A stretch of DNA of 64,000 nt, taken from assembly GCF_013394855.1 (NCBI RefSeq), contig NZ_JABMLK010000002.1:310001-374000 (forward strand). Reading direction: 5' to 3'. Source of the DNA: Limnobaculum xujianqingii. GTDB taxonomy: Bacteria > Pseudomonadota > Gammaproteobacteria > Enterobacterales > Enterobacteriaceae. Positions 41,886 through 54,022 of the stretch are shown piece after piece. The notes below the pieces were generated by a model. The model worked only from the letters and a program-made list of their open reading frames with translations, was not told the DNA's origin and searched no databases. The first letter of the stretch is position 1, and every line of letters starts with the position of its first letter. The translations under genes and the position numbers were made by a program.

Positions 41886-42940
41886 AGCAGAAGCGTTTAA
41901 TGGTGATGGCAGGTGGAACCGGAGGACATGTCTTCCCGGGGCTGGCTGTTGCTCATGACCTGATGGCGCAAGGCTGGGAAGTTCGCTGGCTGGGAACTGC
42001 GGATAGAATGGAAGCCGATTTAGTGCCAAAACACGGAATAGAAATCGATTTTATTAACATTTCCGGACTTCGTGGCAAAGGTATCATTGCGTTATTATGT
42101 GCGCCATTCAGAATTTTCCGCGCCGTATGTCAGGCTAAAGCCATCATGCGTAATTATAAACCGGACGTGGTGTTAGGCATGGGCGGCTACGTTTCTGGTC
42201 CGGGTGGTTTGGCTGCCTGGATGTGTGGCATTCCGGTGGTATTACACGAACAAAACGGCATTGCAGGATTAACTAACCGCTGGCTGGCAAAAATTGCTAA
42301 GCGCGTGTTGCAGGCATTTCCGGGTGCATTCCCGAATGCAGAAGTGGTAGGCAATCCAGTTCGCACAGATGTATTAGCGTTACCGCTACCGGAAGTTCGT
42401 TTATCTGAACGCAGTGGAGCGATTCGGGTTCTGGTGGTTGGCGGTAGTCAGGGCGCGCGGGTACTCAATCAAACTGTTCCACAAGCGGCTGAACGTCTGG
42501 GAAATAAAATTATCCTCTGGCATCAGGTTGGTAAAGGTGCTCTGGAAAGCGTACAGCAGGATTATCAGCAGCGCGGTCTGGATGGACATAATATCACTGA
42601 ATTTATTGACGATATGGCGTCTGCCTATGCGTGGGCCGACGTGGTGGTTTGTCGTTCCGGTGCTTTGACGGTAAGCGAAGTTGCGGCCGCGGGTTTACCG
42701 GCTATTTTTGTGCCATTTATGCATAAAGACCGCCAGCAATACTGGAATGCACTACCGCTGGAAAAAGCGGGTGCCGCCAAAATTATTGAACAACCTCAGT
42801 TTAATGCAGATTCATTAACTGAAGCGTTGGAAGAATTGAATCGATCAAAACTACTGGCAATGGCGATGGAAGCCAGAGCGATAGCCATACCGGACGCGAC
42901 TGAGCGCGTTTCTGCGGTAGTTAAAAGCGTCGCCCTGTAG
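41882..42940 (+). CDS. murG: Lipid II-forming GlcNAc transferase MurG
   Basis: The 352-residue peripheral membrane protein (E. coli 355) carries the G-loop [12 protein letters not shown] at residues 11-22, the second [11 protein letters not shown] loop near 102, and the UDP-GlcNAc-binding [11 protein letters not shown] near 258. It converts lipid I to lipid II on the inner face of the membrane. Confidence 0.97.
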   Translation: MKQKRLMVMAGGTGGHVFPGLAVAHDLMAQGWEVRWLGTADRMEADLVPKHGIEIDFINISGLRGKGIIALLCAPFRIFRAVCQAKAIMRNYKPDVVLGMGGYVSGPGGLAAWMCGIPVVLHEQNGIAGLTNRWLAKIAKRVLQAFPGAFPNAEVVGNPVRTDVLALPLPEVRLSERSGAIRVLVVGGSQGARVLNQTVPQAAERLGNKIILWHQVGKGALESVQQDYQQRGLDGHNITEFIDDMASAYAWADVVVCRSGALTVSEVAAAGLPAIFVPFMHKDRQQYWNALPLEKAGAAKIIEQPQFNADSLTEALEELNRSKLLAMAMEARAIAIPDATERVSAVVKSVAL

Positions 42941-42983
42941 TTTTGAAGTGAACTTTAAATATGACAAGAGTAAATAGAAAACC

Positions 42984-44459
42984 GTGAATGAGCATGTAGA
43001 TATACAACGATTGGCGAAACTTCGCACCATGGTGCCGGAAATGCGACGCGTCCGGCATATCCACTTTGTTGGTATTGGTGGAGCAGGCATGGGAGGTATC
43101 GCTGAAGTTCTGGCTAACGAAGGTTACCAGATCAGTGGTTCCGATTTGGCGCCAAATGCTGTCACGCAACAATTAATTGCGCTGGGTGCAGAGATTTATT
43201 TCAATCACCGGGCAGAAAACGTCAAGGGTGCCAGCGTAGTTGTCGTTTCAACCGCGGTGCCTGCGGATAATGCCGAAGTAGTTGCAGCGCGAGAAGCACG
43301 AATTCCGGTTATCCGCCGTGCAGAAATGCTGGCCGAACTGATGCGTTTTCGTCATGGCATCGCTATCGCCGGTACTCATGGCAAAACTACCACTACTGCA
43401 TTAGTGACCGGTATTTATGCAGCAGCAGGATTAGATCCAACTTTTGTTAATGGTGGTCTGGTTAAAGCAGCAGGAACTCATGCTGCATTAGGTTGCAGCC
43501 GTTATCTGATCGCTGAAGCCGATGAGAGCGATGCATCGTTCCTGCACTTACAGCCAATGGTTGCCATTGTGACCAATATTGAAGCCGACCATATGGATAC
43601 TTATCAGGGCGACTTCGAAAACTTAAAACAGACGTTTATTAATTTCCTGCACAATTTGCCGTTTTATGGTCGGGCAGTGATGTGTGTAGACGATCCTGTG
43701 GTGCGTGAGCTTATTCCTCAAGTTGGCCGTCAGGTGATTACTTACGGTTTCAGCGAAGATGCAGATGTGCGCATTAAAGATTATGAACAAAAGCGCTCTC
43801 AAGGATTCTTTACTCTTTGCCGTCATGACAAAAGCGATTTAAAGGTGATGCTTAATGCACCGGGCCGCCATAACGCGTTGAATGCGGCCGCGGCAGTGGC
43901 TACCGCAACGGAAGAGGGCATCGGTGATGATGCTATTGTTCAGGCGCTGGCTAACTTTCAGGGCACCGGTCGTCGCTTTGACTTCCTGGGTAAATTTGAG
44001 CGTGAAGGTGGCGGCGACATCATGCTGGTTGATGATTATGGTCATCATCCAAGCGAAGTGGATGTCACCATTAAAGCGGCCAGAGCAGGTTGGGAAGAGC
44101 GTCGTTTAGTGATGATTTTCCAGCCGCATCGTTATTCACGTACCCGTGACCTGTACGATGATTTTGCCAACGTACTGTCTCAGGTTGATGTGCTGTTTAT
44201 GCTGGATGTTTATCCGGCTGGAGAAGCGCCAATTCCGGGAGCAGATAGCCGTTCACTGTGTCGAACCATTCGTGGGCGCGGTAAGTTAGATCCGATTTTT
44301 GTGTCAGATGTAGATACGCTACCGGATATGTTGCAACAGGTGTTGCAGAGTGGCGATCTGGTTCTGACGCAGGGTGCCGGTAATATTGGGCGAGTGGCCC
44401 GTCGGTTAGCAGAATTAAAATTACAAACAATAAATACAAACGAGGGAAATCATGACTGA
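42984..44459 (+). CDS. murC: UDP-MurNAc:L-alanine ligase MurC
   Basis: The start is the GTG at 42984, which gives 491 residues, the E. coli length. [15 protein letters not shown] (UDP site) lies near residues 27-41 and P-loop [11 protein letters not shown] near 131-141. The signature [14 protein letters not shown] is also present. It adds the first stem amino acid. It follows murG by 43 bases and overlaps ddlB by eight. Confidence 0.96.
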   Translation: MNEHVDIQRLAKLRTMVPEMRRVRHIHFVGIGGAGMGGIAEVLANEGYQISGSDLAPNAVTQQLIALGAEIYFNHRAENVKGASVVVVSTAVPADNAEVVAAREARIPVIRRAEMLAELMRFRHGIAIAGTHGKTTTTALVTGIYAAAGLDPTFVNGGLVKAAGTHAALGCSRYLIAEADESDASFLHLQPMVAIVTNIEADHMDTYQGDFENLKQTFINFLHNLPFYGRAVMCVDDPVVRELIPQVGRQVITYGFSEDADVRIKDYEQKRSQGFFTLCRHDKSDLKVMLNAPGRHNALNAAAAVATATEEGIGDDAIVQALANFQGTGRRFDFLGKFEREGGGDIMLVDDYGHHPSEVDVTIKAARAGWEERRLVMIFQPHRYSRTRDLYDDFANVLSQVDVLFMLDVYPAGEAPIPGADSRSLCRTIRGRGKLDPIFVSDVDTLPDMLQQVLQSGDLVLTQGAGNIGRVARRLAELKLQTINTNEGNHD

Positions 44460-45363
44460 GAAAGTGGCAGTCCTTCTTGGCGGGACATCAGCAGAGCGTG
44501 ATGTATCACTGAACTCTGGTGCTGCTGTGTTAGCAGGCTTACGCGAGGCGGGCGTTGACGCTCATCCGATTGACCCGAAGACCTATCCTGTGGCTCAGCT
44601 AAAAGCTGATGGATTCGATAAAGTATTTATTGCATTACATGGTCGTGGCGGTGAAGACGGTACTTTGCAGGGCGTATTAGAGTTTCTGGATCTGCCATAT
44701 ACCGGCAGTGGCGTAATGGCTTCTGCATTAACTATGGATAAATTGAGAACTAAATTGCTATGGCAAGGCTCTAACCTTCCGGTGTCGCCTTATGTTGCAT
44801 TAAGTGCCGATCAACTGACGCAGGTTGATACCGATGCCATCATCAAACAGTTGGGATTACCGCTGATTGTGAAGCCAAGTAGTGAAGGTTCAAGCGTTGG
44901 TATGAGCAAGGTAAATGCAGCAGCAGATTTACTGCCGGCATTAAAAGAAGCCTTTAAGCATGATACCAGCGTACTGGTTGAGAAGTGGCTGAGTGGCCCG
45001 GAATTCACCGTGGCGATTTTAGGCGATGAAGTATTGCCTTCTATCCGCATTCAGCCAGCCGGTGTGTTTTATGACTATCAGGCAAAATATATCTCTGATG
45101 ATACTCAATACTTCTGTCCAAGCGGCTTAAGTGACGAACTGGAGAACCAAATTCGGGCATTAGCAGCGGCAGCTTATAAAGCCGTAGGTTGTCGGGGTTG
45201 GGGTCGTGTCGATGTGATGCAGGATAGCGATGGTCAGTTTTATCTGCTGGAAGTGAATACGGCTCCGGGTATGACTAACCATAGTCTGGTACCAATGGCG
45301 GCACGTCAGCATGGTTTAAGTTTTTCTCAGCTAGTCGTTAAGATTTTGGCGTTGGCTGATTGA
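44452..45363 (+). CDS. ddlB: D-alanine:D-alanine ligase B
   Basis: The 303-residue ATP-grasp enzyme (E. coli 306) has [16 protein letters not shown] at the start, the [12 protein letters not shown] motif near 63-74, the ATP-binding [14 protein letters not shown] near 144-157, and metal-binding [12 protein letters not shown] near 270-281. It supplies D-Ala-D-Ala to MurF. It lies one base before ftsQ. Confidence 0.96.
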   Translation: MTEKVAVLLGGTSAERDVSLNSGAAVLAGLREAGVDAHPIDPKTYPVAQLKADGFDKVFIALHGRGGEDGTLQGVLEFLDLPYTGSGVMASALTMDKLRTKLLWQGSNLPVSPYVALSADQLTQVDTDAIIKQLGLPLIVKPSSEGSSVGMSKVNAAADLLPALKEAFKHDTSVLVEKWLSGPEFTVAILGDEVLPSIRIQPAGVFYDYQAKYISDDTQYFCPSGLSDELENQIRALAAAAYKAVGCRGWGRVDVMQDSDGQFYLLEVNTAPGMTNHSLVPMAARQHGLSFSQLVVKILALAD

Positions 45364-45364
45364 T

Positions 45365-46168
45365 ATGTCCCAGGCAGCAAGAAACGTTCGTGATGAGCAG
45401 GAAAAAAAGAGCACCGGACGCAGTAACGGAACTCAGCTCATTGGTCTAATCTTTCTGCTGATGGTAATCGGTACCGTGGTATGGGGATGCTGGGCAGTTA
45501 TTCACTGGATGAATGATGCTGAACGCTTACCGCTTTCTCGTTTAGTAGTTACCGGTGAGCGGCATATTACTACCAACGATGATATCCGGCAGACCATTTT
45601 GTCGTCGGGTGCACCGGGTACCTTTATGTCTCAGGATGTGGACGTTCTGCAACAGCAGATTCTACACCTGAAATGGATTAAACAGGCCAGCGTACGTAAG
45701 CAATGGCCTGATGAGCTTAAGATTCATATTGTGGAGTATGTCCCTTACGCTCGCTGGAATGATCTCCAGCTGTTAGACAAAGATGGCAATGTATTCAGCA
45801 TACCGGCAGAGAGAGTGAGTGATAAGAATCTTCCTCTGCTGTATGGCCCGGAAGATGGAGAAAAAGAAGTTCTGGAAGGATACAACAGCATGAACCAAGC
45901 GTTGGACGCCGCAAAGTTTAAGCTGAAAACCGTGTCAATGAGTGAACGACGCTCTTGGCAGTTAGTGTTAGATAACGATGTGCGCATCGAGCTGGGAAGA
46001 GAAAACCGAACCAAGCGTTTAGACCGCTTTATCGCTCTCTATCCTACGCTGTTGCAACAAGTACCTGCGGATAAGCGTATTGCCTCGCTGGATATGCGCT
46101 ATGACACCGGTGCTGCGGTTGGTTGGGCTCCCGCATTTATTGACAGTCAGGCAATTTTTTCTGATTGA
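45365..46168 (+). CDS. ftsQ: Cell division protein FtsQ
   Basis: The 267-residue bitopic protein (E. coli 276) has a cytoplasmic tail, one membrane span (about 24-45), a POTRA domain beginning [18 protein letters not shown], and a beta domain with [19 protein letters not shown]. It recruits FtsL/FtsB to the divisome. The C-terminal Gln-rich tail of the E. coli protein is missing. Confidence 0.96.
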   Translation: MSQAARNVRDEQEKKSTGRSNGTQLIGLIFLLMVIGTVVWGCWAVIHWMNDAERLPLSRLVVTGERHITTNDDIRQTILSSGAPGTFMSQDVDVLQQQILHLKWIKQASVRKQWPDELKIHIVEYVPYARWNDLQLLDKDGNVFSIPAERVSDKNLPLLYGPEDGEKEVLEGYNSMNQALDAAKFKLKTVSMSERRSWQLVLDNDVRIELGRENRTKRLDRFIALYPTLLQQVPADKRIASLDMRYDTGAAVGWAPAFIDSQAIFSD

Positions 46169-46200
46169 GTGAAACAACAACTAGAGTCAGGCAATAAATA

Positions 46201-47457
46201 ATGATCAAATCGACAGACAGAAAACTGGTGGTTGGACTGGAAATCGGCACAGCGAAAGTCGCTGCGCTGGTTGGAGAAGTACTGCCTGACGGTATGGTTA
46301 ATATTATTGGCGTAGGAAGCTGCCCGTCCCGCGGAATGGATAAAGGCGGAGTTAACGATTTAGAGTCAGTGGTTAAATCAGTACAGCGAGCCATTGACCA
46401 GGCCGAACTGATGGCAGATTGCCAGATTGCTTCTGTTTATCTGGCGCTGTCAGGTAAACATATCAGCTGTCAAAACGAGATTGGCATGGTGCCTATCTCA
46501 GAAGAAGAAGTCACACAGGAAGACGTGGAGAGCGTGGTTCATACCGCTAAATCGGTGCGGGTTCGTGATGAGCACCGGATCCTGCATGTGATCCCGCAGG
46601 AATATGCCATCGATTATCAGGAAGGCATTAAAAACCCAGTGGGACTTTCTGGTGTACGGATGCAGGCAAAAGTGCATTTGATTACTTGCCATAATGATAT
46701 GGCTAAAAACATTGTTAAAGCGGTAGAACGCTGTGGACTTAAGGTAGATCAACTTATTTTTGCTGGTTTGGCCTCAAGCTATGCCGTTTTGACAGAAGAT
46801 GAACGTGAATTGGGTGTCTGCGTCATTGATATTGGCGGCGGAACCATGGATATCGCTATTTATACTGGTGGTGCTCTGCGTCATACTAAAGTTATTCCTT
46901 ACGCAGGTAATGTGGTTACCAGTGATATCGCTTATGCATTCGGGACTCCGCCAACGGATGCCGAAGCAATAAAAGTGCGTCATGGATGTGCTTTGGGTTC
47001 TATCGTCAGCAAAGATGAGAATGTGGAAGTCCCTAGCGTTGGTGGCAGACCACCACGTAGTTTACAGCGTCAGACGTTAGCTGATGTGATTGAGCCGCGT
47101 TATACCGAGCTGCTTAATCTGGTAAACGATGAAATTTTGCAGGTGCAGGAACAACTGCGTCAACAAGGGGTTAAGCATCACTTAGCCGCCGGTATCGTGT
47201 TAACAGGGGGAGCCGCTCAGATTGATGGTTTAGCTGAGTGTGCTCAAAGAGTGTTCCATACCCAGGTGCGTATTGGACAGCCACTGAATATCACTGGACT
47301 AACGGATTATGCGCAAGAGCCTTACTACTCAACGGCAGTAGGTCTGTTGCACTACGGTAAAGAGTCTCATCTTCGGGGCGAGACTGATGTAGAAAAAAGA
47401 ACATCTATGCGTAGCTGGGCACAGCGTTTGACGGGTTGGTTACGTAAAGAATTTTAA
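46201..47457 (+). CDS. ftsA: Cell division protein FtsA
   Basis: This 418-residue actin-like ATPase (E. coli 420) has phosphate-binding loops GLEIGTAKVAALVGE at the start and VIDIGGGTMDIAIY near 209-222. The 1C domain lies in between, and a C-terminal amphipathic helix (RSWAQRLTGWLRKEF) anchors it to the membrane. It tethers FtsZ. It lies between ftsQ and ftsZ in the usual order. Confidence 0.97.
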   Translation: MIKSTDRKLVVGLEIGTAKVAALVGEVLPDGMVNIIGVGSCPSRGMDKGGVNDLESVVKSVQRAIDQAELMADCQIASVYLALSGKHISCQNEIGMVPISEEEVTQEDVESVVHTAKSVRVRDEHRILHVIPQEYAIDYQEGIKNPVGLSGVRMQAKVHLITCHNDMAKNIVKAVERCGLKVDQLIFAGLASSYAVLTEDERELGVCVIDIGGGTMDIAIYTGGALRHTKVIPYAGNVVTSDIAYAFGTPPTDAEAIKVRHGCALGSIVSKDENVEVPSVGGRPPRSLQRQTLADVIEPRYTELLNLVNDEILQVQEQLRQQGVKHHLAAGIVLTGGAAQIDGLAECAQRVFHTQVRIGQPLNITGLTDYAQEPYYSTAVGLLHYGKESHLRGETDVEKRTSMRSWAQRLTGWLRKEF

Positions 47458-47525
47458 TCAGTAGTGCAATTAGCGTGTTTTAAGCGATAATTCATTGCGT
47501 AAGAGTTAAAACGGAGAGAGAAATT

Positions 47526-48683
47526 ATGTTTGAACCAATGGAGCTAACCAACGATGCGGTGATTAAAGTCATCGGCGTTGGCGGCGGCGGCGGTAATGCC
47601 GTCGAACATATGGTGCGTGAGCACATTGAAGGCGTTGAGTTCTTCGCCATCAATACTGATGCTCAGGCGTTGCGGAAAACGGCCGTTGGCCAAACTATCC
47701 AGATCGGTAGTGGCGTAACCAAAGGCTTAGGCGCAGGTGCTAACCCTGAAGTGGGTCGCAATTCTGCAGAAGAAGACCGTGAACAACTACGTACTGCACT
47801 GGAAGGTGCGGATATGGTGTTTATTGCTGCCGGCATGGGTGGTGGTACCGGAACCGGTGCTGCACCAGTTGTTGCTGAAGTGGCAAAAGATTTGGGTATT
47901 CTGACCGTTGCCGTAGTAACCAAACCGTTTAACTTCGAAGGTAAAAAGCGTATGACGTTTGCAGAGCAAGGCATTGCCGAACTCTCCAAGCATGTTGACT
48001 CGCTGATTACTATTCCTAATGACAAGCTACTGAAAGTATTAGGCCGCGGTATTTCTCTGCTGGATGCTTTCGGTGCAGCCAATGACGTATTAAAAGGAGC
48101 GGTGCAGGGTATTGCCGAACTGATTACTCGTCCAGGCTTAATGAACGTTGACTTTGCAGACGTACGTACAGTGATGTCTGAAATGGGTTACGCCATGATG
48201 GGTTCAGGCATTGCTCGTGGTGAAGATCGTGCTGAAGAAGCTGCTGAAATGGCTATTTCCAGTCCGTTACTGGAAGATATCGATCTGTCTGGTGCCCGCG
48301 GCGTTCTGGTTAACATTACGGCTGGCTTTGACTTACGTCTGGATGAGTTCGAAACCGTTGGTAACACGATTCGTGCCTTTGCATCGGATAATGCCACCGT
48401 GGTTATCGGTACTTCACTGGATCCGGACATGAGCGACGAGCTGCGTGTGACTGTTGTTGCAACAGGTATCGGTATGGACAAGCGTCCTGAAATTACGCTG
48501 GTTTCTAAATCACCGGCTACTCAACCTGTCGATCATCGCTATGCTCAACATGGTTTAGCTCCTCTGCAACCGCAAGAGAGTAAACCTGCTGCAGCTAAAG
48601 TGGTAAATGACCAGGGTGTTCAGCCGAACAAAGAGCCTGATTATTTAGATATCCCAGCCTTCTTACGCAAACAAGCGGATTAA
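47526..48683 (+). CDS. ftsZ: Cell division GTPase FtsZ
   Basis: The 385-residue tubulin homologue (E. coli 383) has the signature GGGTGTG near residues 105-111, the VGGGGGNAV loop near 18-26, the T7 loop [15 protein letters not shown], a linker, and the conserved C-terminal peptide [15 protein letters not shown] that binds FtsA and ZipA. It forms the Z ring. The start follows a GGAGAG ribosome site. Confidence 0.98.
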   Translation: MFEPMELTNDAVIKVIGVGGGGGNAVEHMVREHIEGVEFFAINTDAQALRKTAVGQTIQIGSGVTKGLGAGANPEVGRNSAEEDREQLRTALEGADMVFIAAGMGGGTGTGAAPVVAEVAKDLGILTVAVVTKPFNFEGKKRMTFAEQGIAELSKHVDSLITIPNDKLLKVLGRGISLLDAFGAANDVLKGAVQGIAELITRPGLMNVDFADVRTVMSEMGYAMMGSGIARGEDRAEEAAEMAISSPLLEDIDLSGARGVLVNITAGFDLRLDEFETVGNTIRAFASDNATVVIGTSLDPDMSDELRVTVVATGIGMDKRPEITLVSKSPATQPVDHRYAQHGLAPLQPQESKPAAAKVVNDQGVQPNKEPDYLDIPAFLRKQAD

Positions 48684-48765
48684 TTAGGCTGTTAACGCTG
48701 AATGATTTGGATTCTCCGCTCTTTATGCTAAACTGGCGCGGAGACCGTGGTGTAAACTACGGTAA

Positions 48766-49710
<945 letters not shown>

Positions 49711-49751
49711 TAGTCAGATAATATTACGGTTTTTTAGTACGATTTAAATTA

Positions 49752-50261
49752 TTACGGCTTGTTGCGCTGGTTAACTCTCTCTCCAGCTAGTGCAGCAAGT
49801 CGTTCTAGTTTCTCTCTCAGCCTTTTTGGGCTCCTCGCTGCCAATTCCTTCAACTGTTTTGCACTTTGTTCACTAAGCTGACGCATAGGCATTTCATCTT
49901 TTGTGCTTTCCGGAATGTAGCGATGGACTAAATTTTCAGCAGTCTGCTTATTTGTGCTTAACTTTGGATTAATCTTTATGTCGATTGACACTAAAGATGG
50001 TAATATTTCACCCCTGAGTGTGCTTAATAACGTTTGCTGTTCATAACGTAAAAGTGTCAACCAACTGGCATTTGCCACCTCAAGGACTAAAATACCTTGA
50101 CGGTAGTTAGCAACTCGACAGAATTCGTGCAGTTGTTTAGGTAACAGAGCCTTAACTGCCTTATTAAGTTTTATCAGCGCTATGGCACGTTGCTGGACGT
50201 TCCGCAACAGGTCAGTATCATCAAATAGCGTATCTAATAATAATGGGCGACTATCGCGCAT
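49752..50261 (-). CDS. DUF721 (DciA-like) protein
   Basis: The 169-residue protein has an N-terminal DUF721 domain (residues 15-100) with LKLNKAVKALLP-type helix and the KH-like strand RQGILVLEVANASWLTLLRY, followed by a basic, probably disordered C-terminal tail rich in Arg and Lys. DUF721 includes DciA, the ancestral DnaB helicase loader or operator. Enterobacteria normally use DnaC, so its role here is uncertain. It runs divergently from secM, 33 bases away. Confidence 0.8.
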   Translation of the reverse strand: MRDSRPLLLDTLFDDTDLLRNVQQRAIALIKLNKAVKALLPKQLHEFCRVANYRQGILVLEVANASWLTLLRYEQQTLLSTLRGEILPSLVSIDIKINPKLSTNKQTAENLVHRYIPESTKDEMPMRQLSEQSAKQLKELAARSPKRLREKLERLAALAGERVNQRNKP

Positions 50262-50294
50262 AAGCAGATTCCGGCAGGTAATAGTTAGTTGATA

Positions 50295-50810
50295 ATGGGT
50301 ATTTTAAATCGTTGGCGACAATTTGGTAGGCGTTATTTTTGGCCGCACCTCTTATTGGGGGTTGTGGCAGCCAGTATTGGCGCGCCTGCAAGCCTGAACG
50401 GTTTACCTCAACAAGTTTCATTATCTGCGGCCTTTTCAAACGTCAATCCAATTAATCCGGCGGTTCCGGGTGTTGGGCAGTTGGCGTTATCCAGCGAAGT
50501 TAACAGCCGACCACTGCAGAATCTTAATCCGTGGCAGCACTTTGCGATTCGTAATTATCTTACCCGTCTTGCTGTTTCCTTCCCTCAGGATGAAGTGACC
50601 CCCGATGAGGTGAAGGTGAGTGATGATAAGTTAAGACTTAGTCATCACGCTCTTCTTGATTCATTATCAATACAAGCGGCAATTGAAGCAACGCTGCCTT
50701 CGACAGTATCGCGTCTAATTCCCCTTGAGTCGACTTTTATCCTCCACCCTGTCAGATTTTGGCTGAGCAAGGTTCAGGGTATCCGCGCAGGTCCTTCTTC
50801 ATACGCATGA
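50295..50810 (+). CDS. secM: SecA translation regulator SecM
   Basis: From the ATG at 50295 (MGILNRWRQFGRRYFWPHLL) the protein has 171 residues; the frame can extend to a TTG two codons upstream. The N-terminal signal sequence matches E. coli SecM. The C-terminal arrest motif is present as WLSKVQGIRAGP with the Trp-to-Gly spacing of E. coli (WISQAQGIRAGP). SecM stalls its own ribosome until pulled by active secretion, which exposes the secA ribosome site. It lies 108 bases before secA. Confidence 0.9.
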   Translation: MGILNRWRQFGRRYFWPHLLLGVVAASIGAPASLNGLPQQVSLSAAFSNVNPINPAVPGVGQLALSSEVNSRPLQNLNPWQHFAIRNYLTRLAVSFPQDEVTPDEVKVSDDKLRLSHHALLDSLSIQAAIEATLPSTVSRLIPLESTFILHPVRFWLSKVQGIRAGPSSYA

Positions 50811-50918
50811 TAATCCCGGTAATGAGGCTATTCTTGTTACTGCGGGCGCATTTTTTCTGATTTTTTTCTTTGAATTCATATTGCCAAAAACGGCAGTACT
50901 AAAGAGATATTTAGACCT

Positions 50919-53633
50919 ATGTTAACTAAATTAATGACAAAAGTTTTCGGTAGCCGTAATGACCGGACACTGCGCCGTATGCGTAAAAACGTTGAGACGA
51001 TTAACCGCCTTGAACCAGAATATGAAGCGTTATCTGACGATGAGCTGAAAGCTAAAACTGAGGAGTTTCGTGAGCGTCTGGCTAAAGGTGAATCGCTGGA
51101 ATCAATTATGCCAGAAGCGTTTGCTGTAGTGCGTGAAGCCAGTAAGCGTGTATTTGGTATGCGTCACTTTGACGTCCAGATGCTCGGTGGTATGGTGCTG
51201 AACGATCGCTGTATTGCGGAGATGCGTACTGGTGAAGGTAAAACCCTGACCGCAACACTGCCAGCCTATCTGAATGCCATCACTGGTCGTGGTGTACACG
51301 TGGTAACCGTGAACGACTACCTGGCACGACGCGATGCGGAAAATAACCGCCCACTGTTTGAATTCTTAGGTTTAACCGTTGGTATTAACTTGCCTGGCAT
51401 GCCACCTCCGGCAAAACGTGAGGCTTATGCTGCGGATATCACCTACGGTACCAATAACGAATTTGGTTTCGATTATCTGCGTGACAACATGGCATTTAGT
51501 CCTGAAGAGCGTGTTCAGCGTAAGCTGTACTATGCGTTGGTGGATGAGGTTGACTCCATCTTAATCGACGAAGCGCGTACTCCGCTGATTATCTCCGGTC
51601 CTGCGGAAGACAGTTCTGAGCTGTACAGAAAAGTTGATAAAATTATTCCTAAACTGTTGCGTCAGGAAAAAGAAGATTCTGATACCTTTGAAGGTGAAGG
51701 CCACTTCTCCGTCGATGAGAAGAGCCGCCAGGTCAACCTGACCGAGCGCGGTCTGGTACTGATTGAACAACTGCTGATGGAAGCAGGAATGATGGAAGAG
51801 GGTGAGTCGCTTTATTCACCTGGCAACATCGTATTAATGCACCACGTAACGGCAGCGTTGCGTGCTCATGCGCTGTTTACTCGTGACGTTGACTATATCG
51901 TTAAAGATGGTGAAGTCATTATCGTTGACGAACATACCGGTCGTACTATGGAAGGTCGTCGCTGGTCAGATGGTCTTCATCAGGCCGTGGAAGCAAAAGA
52001 AAGGGTTGAGATCCAGAATGAGAACCAAACTCTGGCTTCTATTACTTTCCAGAACTACTTCCGTCTGTATGAGAAACTGGCCGGTATGACCGGTACTGCG
52101 GATACTGAAGCATTCGAATTCCGTCAAATTTACCGTTTAGACACTATTGTAGTACCAACTAACCGTCCAATGGTTCGTGATGATATGCCAGATCTGGTCT
52201 ATATGACCGAGAAAGAGAAGATCGATGCCATCATTGAAGACATTAAAGATCGCAGCACTAAGGGACAGCCGATTCTTGTGGGTACTATCTCCATTGAAAA
52301 ATCGGAAGTGGTCTCTAACGAACTGAAAAAAGCGGGTATCGCGCATAAAGTTCTGAACGCTAAATTCCACGAAATGGAAGCAGAAATCGTGGCTAATGCA
52401 GGTCAGGAAGGTGCAGTAACCATCGCTACCAACATGGCGGGTCGTGGTACCGATATCGTGCTGGGTGGTAGCTGGCAGAGCGAACTTGCTGAACTGGAAG
52501 ATCCAACAGAAGAACAGATTCAGTCGATTAAAGCTGCATGGCAAGAGCGTCACGATCGCGTACTGGCAGCAGGCGGTTTACATATTATTGGTACCGAGCG
52601 TCATGAATCTCGTCGTATTGATAACCAGTTGCGTGGCCGTTCTGGCCGTCAGGGTGACCCGGGTTCATCGCGTTTCTATCTGTCGATGGAAGATGCTCTG
52701 ATGCGTATCTTTGCTTCTGACCGCGTAGCCGGAATGATGCGTAAGCTCGGTATGAAGCCTGGAGAAGCGATTGAACACCCATGGGTAACCAAAGCGATTG
52801 CTAACGCTCAGCGTAAAGTAGAAAGCCGTAACTTTGATATTCGTAAGCAACTGTTGGAGTTTGATGACGTAGCTAACGATCAGCGTCGTGCGATTTATGC
52901 TCAGCGTAATGAATTATTGGATATCAGTGATATCAGCGAAACTATTGACAGCATCCGTCAGGATGTGTTTACCACGGTGATCGATAATTACATTCCACCT
53001 CAATCTCTGGAAGAAATGTGGGATGTTCCGGGACTGGAAACACGTCTGAAGAACGACTTCGATCTTGACCTGCCGATTGCTCAATGGCTGGATACTGAAC
53101 ATGAACTGCACGAAGAAACACTGCGTGAACGTATTGTAGAAGAAGCCGCTAAAGTTTATCACCAGAAAGAAGAAGTGGTTGGTGATGAGATGATGCGCAA
53201 CTTTGAGAAAGGCGTAATGTTGCAGACTCTGGACACTATGTGGAAAGAGCACCTGGCTGCGATGGATTATCTGCGTCAGGGTATCCACCTGCGTGGTTAT
53301 GCTCAGAAAGATCCTAAGCAAGAATATAAGCGTGAGTCATTCTCTATGTTTGCCAGCATGCTGGAAGCGCTGAAATATGAAGTTATCAGCGTGTTGAGCA
53401 AAGTTCAGGTACGTATGCCGGAAGAAGTTGAGGCTGTGGAGCAGCAACGTCGTGAAGAAGCAGAGCGCTTGGCTCGCCAGCAGCAGTTTAGCCATCAGGA
53501 AGAAAATGCGTTGGAAGAAGAACCAGCACCTAATCAACCAATGGTACGGGAAGAGCGCAAGATTGGCCGTAACGATCCATGCCCATGCGGTTCCGGTAAG
53601 AAATATAAACAGTGTCATGGTAGTTTGCAGTAA
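50919..53633 (+). CDS. secA: Preprotein translocase ATPase SecA
   Basis: The 904-residue protein (E. coli 901) has Walker [12 protein letters not shown] near residues 102-112, [16 protein letters not shown] near 209-224, and the preprotein cross-linking domain between them. The second nucleotide-binding fold contains [14 protein letters not shown], and the C-terminal zinc finger is [14 protein letters not shown]. It drives proteins through SecYEG. Expression is expected to be controlled by SecM. Confidence 0.98.
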   Translation: MLTKLMTKVFGSRNDRTLRRMRKNVETINRLEPEYEALSDDELKAKTEEFRERLAKGESLESIMPEAFAVVREASKRVFGMRHFDVQMLGGMVLNDRCIAEMRTGEGKTLTATLPAYLNAITGRGVHVVTVNDYLARRDAENNRPLFEFLGLTVGINLPGMPPPAKREAYAADITYGTNNEFGFDYLRDNMAFSPEERVQRKLYYALVDEVDSILIDEARTPLIISGPAEDSSELYRKVDKIIPKLLRQEKEDSDTFEGEGHFSVDEKSRQVNLTERGLVLIEQLLMEAGMMEEGESLYSPGNIVLMHHVTAALRAHALFTRDVDYIVKDGEVIIVDEHTGRTMEGRRWSDGLHQAVEAKERVEIQNENQTLASITFQNYFRLYEKLAGMTGTADTEAFEFRQIYRLDTIVVPTNRPMVRDDMPDLVYMTEKEKIDAIIEDIKDRSTKGQPILVGTISIEKSEVVSNELKKAGIAHKVLNAKFHEMEAEIVANAGQEGAVTIATNMAGRGTDIVLGGSWQSELAELEDPTEEQIQSIKAAWQERHDRVLAAGGLHIIGTERHESRRIDNQLRGRSGRQGDPGSSRFYLSMEDALMRIFASDRVAGMMRKLGMKPGEAIEHPWVTKAIANAQRKVESRNFDIRKQLLEFDDVANDQRRAIYAQRNELLDISDISETIDSIRQDVFTTVIDNYIPPQSLEEMWDVPGLETRLKNDFDLDLPIAQWLDTEHELHEETLRERIVEEAAKVYHQKEEVVGDEMMRNFEKGVMLQTLDTMWKEHLAAMDYLRQGIHLRGYAQKDPKQEYKRESFSMFASMLEALKYEVISVLSKVQVRMPEEVEAVEQQRREEAERLARQQQFSHQEENALEEEPAPNQPMVREERKIGRNDPCPCGSGKKYKQCHGSLQ

Positions 53634-53646
53634 TATCCTTAAGAAA

Positions 53647-53670
53647 TGAGAGCGCCTATTGGCGCTCTCA
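53647..53670 (+). terminator. Stem-loop after secA
   Basis: A 10-base perfect stem TGAGAGCGCC-TATT-GGCGCTCTCA lies 14 bases after the secA stop. The following T-run is poor, so it may serve as an RNA 3' end stabiliser or a weak terminator. A near copy lies at 53962-53982, on the far side of repeat copy C. Confidence 0.7.
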
Positions 53671-53930
53671 GGCCAGATTTTCAGTTTTGTGTTTTGACAG
53701 AATTAATCGTTGGGAGAGATCGCCGTTGGGGTCGACTTGGCGTGAGCCAACGACAAACAGGCAAAGCCTGTTTGAACAGCGCTTGCGCTGGCCCGAAGGG
53801 TGAAACACCGTAAGGCGTTTCATAACTGCCCCTAGGCGGGCTAGGCCCAACGCACTCTGAACTCAAGTATCAGGCCCTTCCGGCCGAGCAGGATAGTGAT
53901 ATAAGTAAATTATATTTACGGCCGGAATAT
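53671..53930 (-). repeat. Multi-hairpin intergenic repeat, copy C (full length, reverse)
   Basis: Read on the minus strand, it has the outer stem TTCCGGCCG / CGGCCGGAA, then GAGTGCGTTGGGCCT, GAAACGCC-TTAC-GGTGTTTC, AGCGC-AA-GCGCT, AAACAGGC-TTT-GCCTGTTT, TTGGC-TCAC-GCCAA and AAGTCGACCCCAACGGC. Compared with copy A, the outer stem shows a compensatory T-A to C-G change. It lies between secA and mutT. The two short open frames across it are repeat by-products. Confidence 0.9.
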
Positions 53931-53961
53931 CCACTGAAATAAATAAGTTTATTAGCTGTCC

Positions 53962-53982
53962 AAGAGCGCCATTGGCGCTCTT
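53962..53982 (+). terminator. Second copy of the secA stem-loop
   Basis: AAGAGCGCC-ATT-GGCGCTCTT is followed by ACTTTATC. Its sequence almost equals the hairpin at 53647-53670. It may be the original secA terminator or a duplicate made when the repeat entered. Confidence 0.65.
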
Positions 53983-54022
53983 ACTTTATCTACACAATAA
54001 TAACTGACCTGCGAGTATGCAT

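Noticed and set aside
50251..50439. 62-codon minus-strand frame overlapping the start of secM
   Set aside because: secM is clearly coding on the other strand, and this frame overlaps both secM and the DUF721 gene start.
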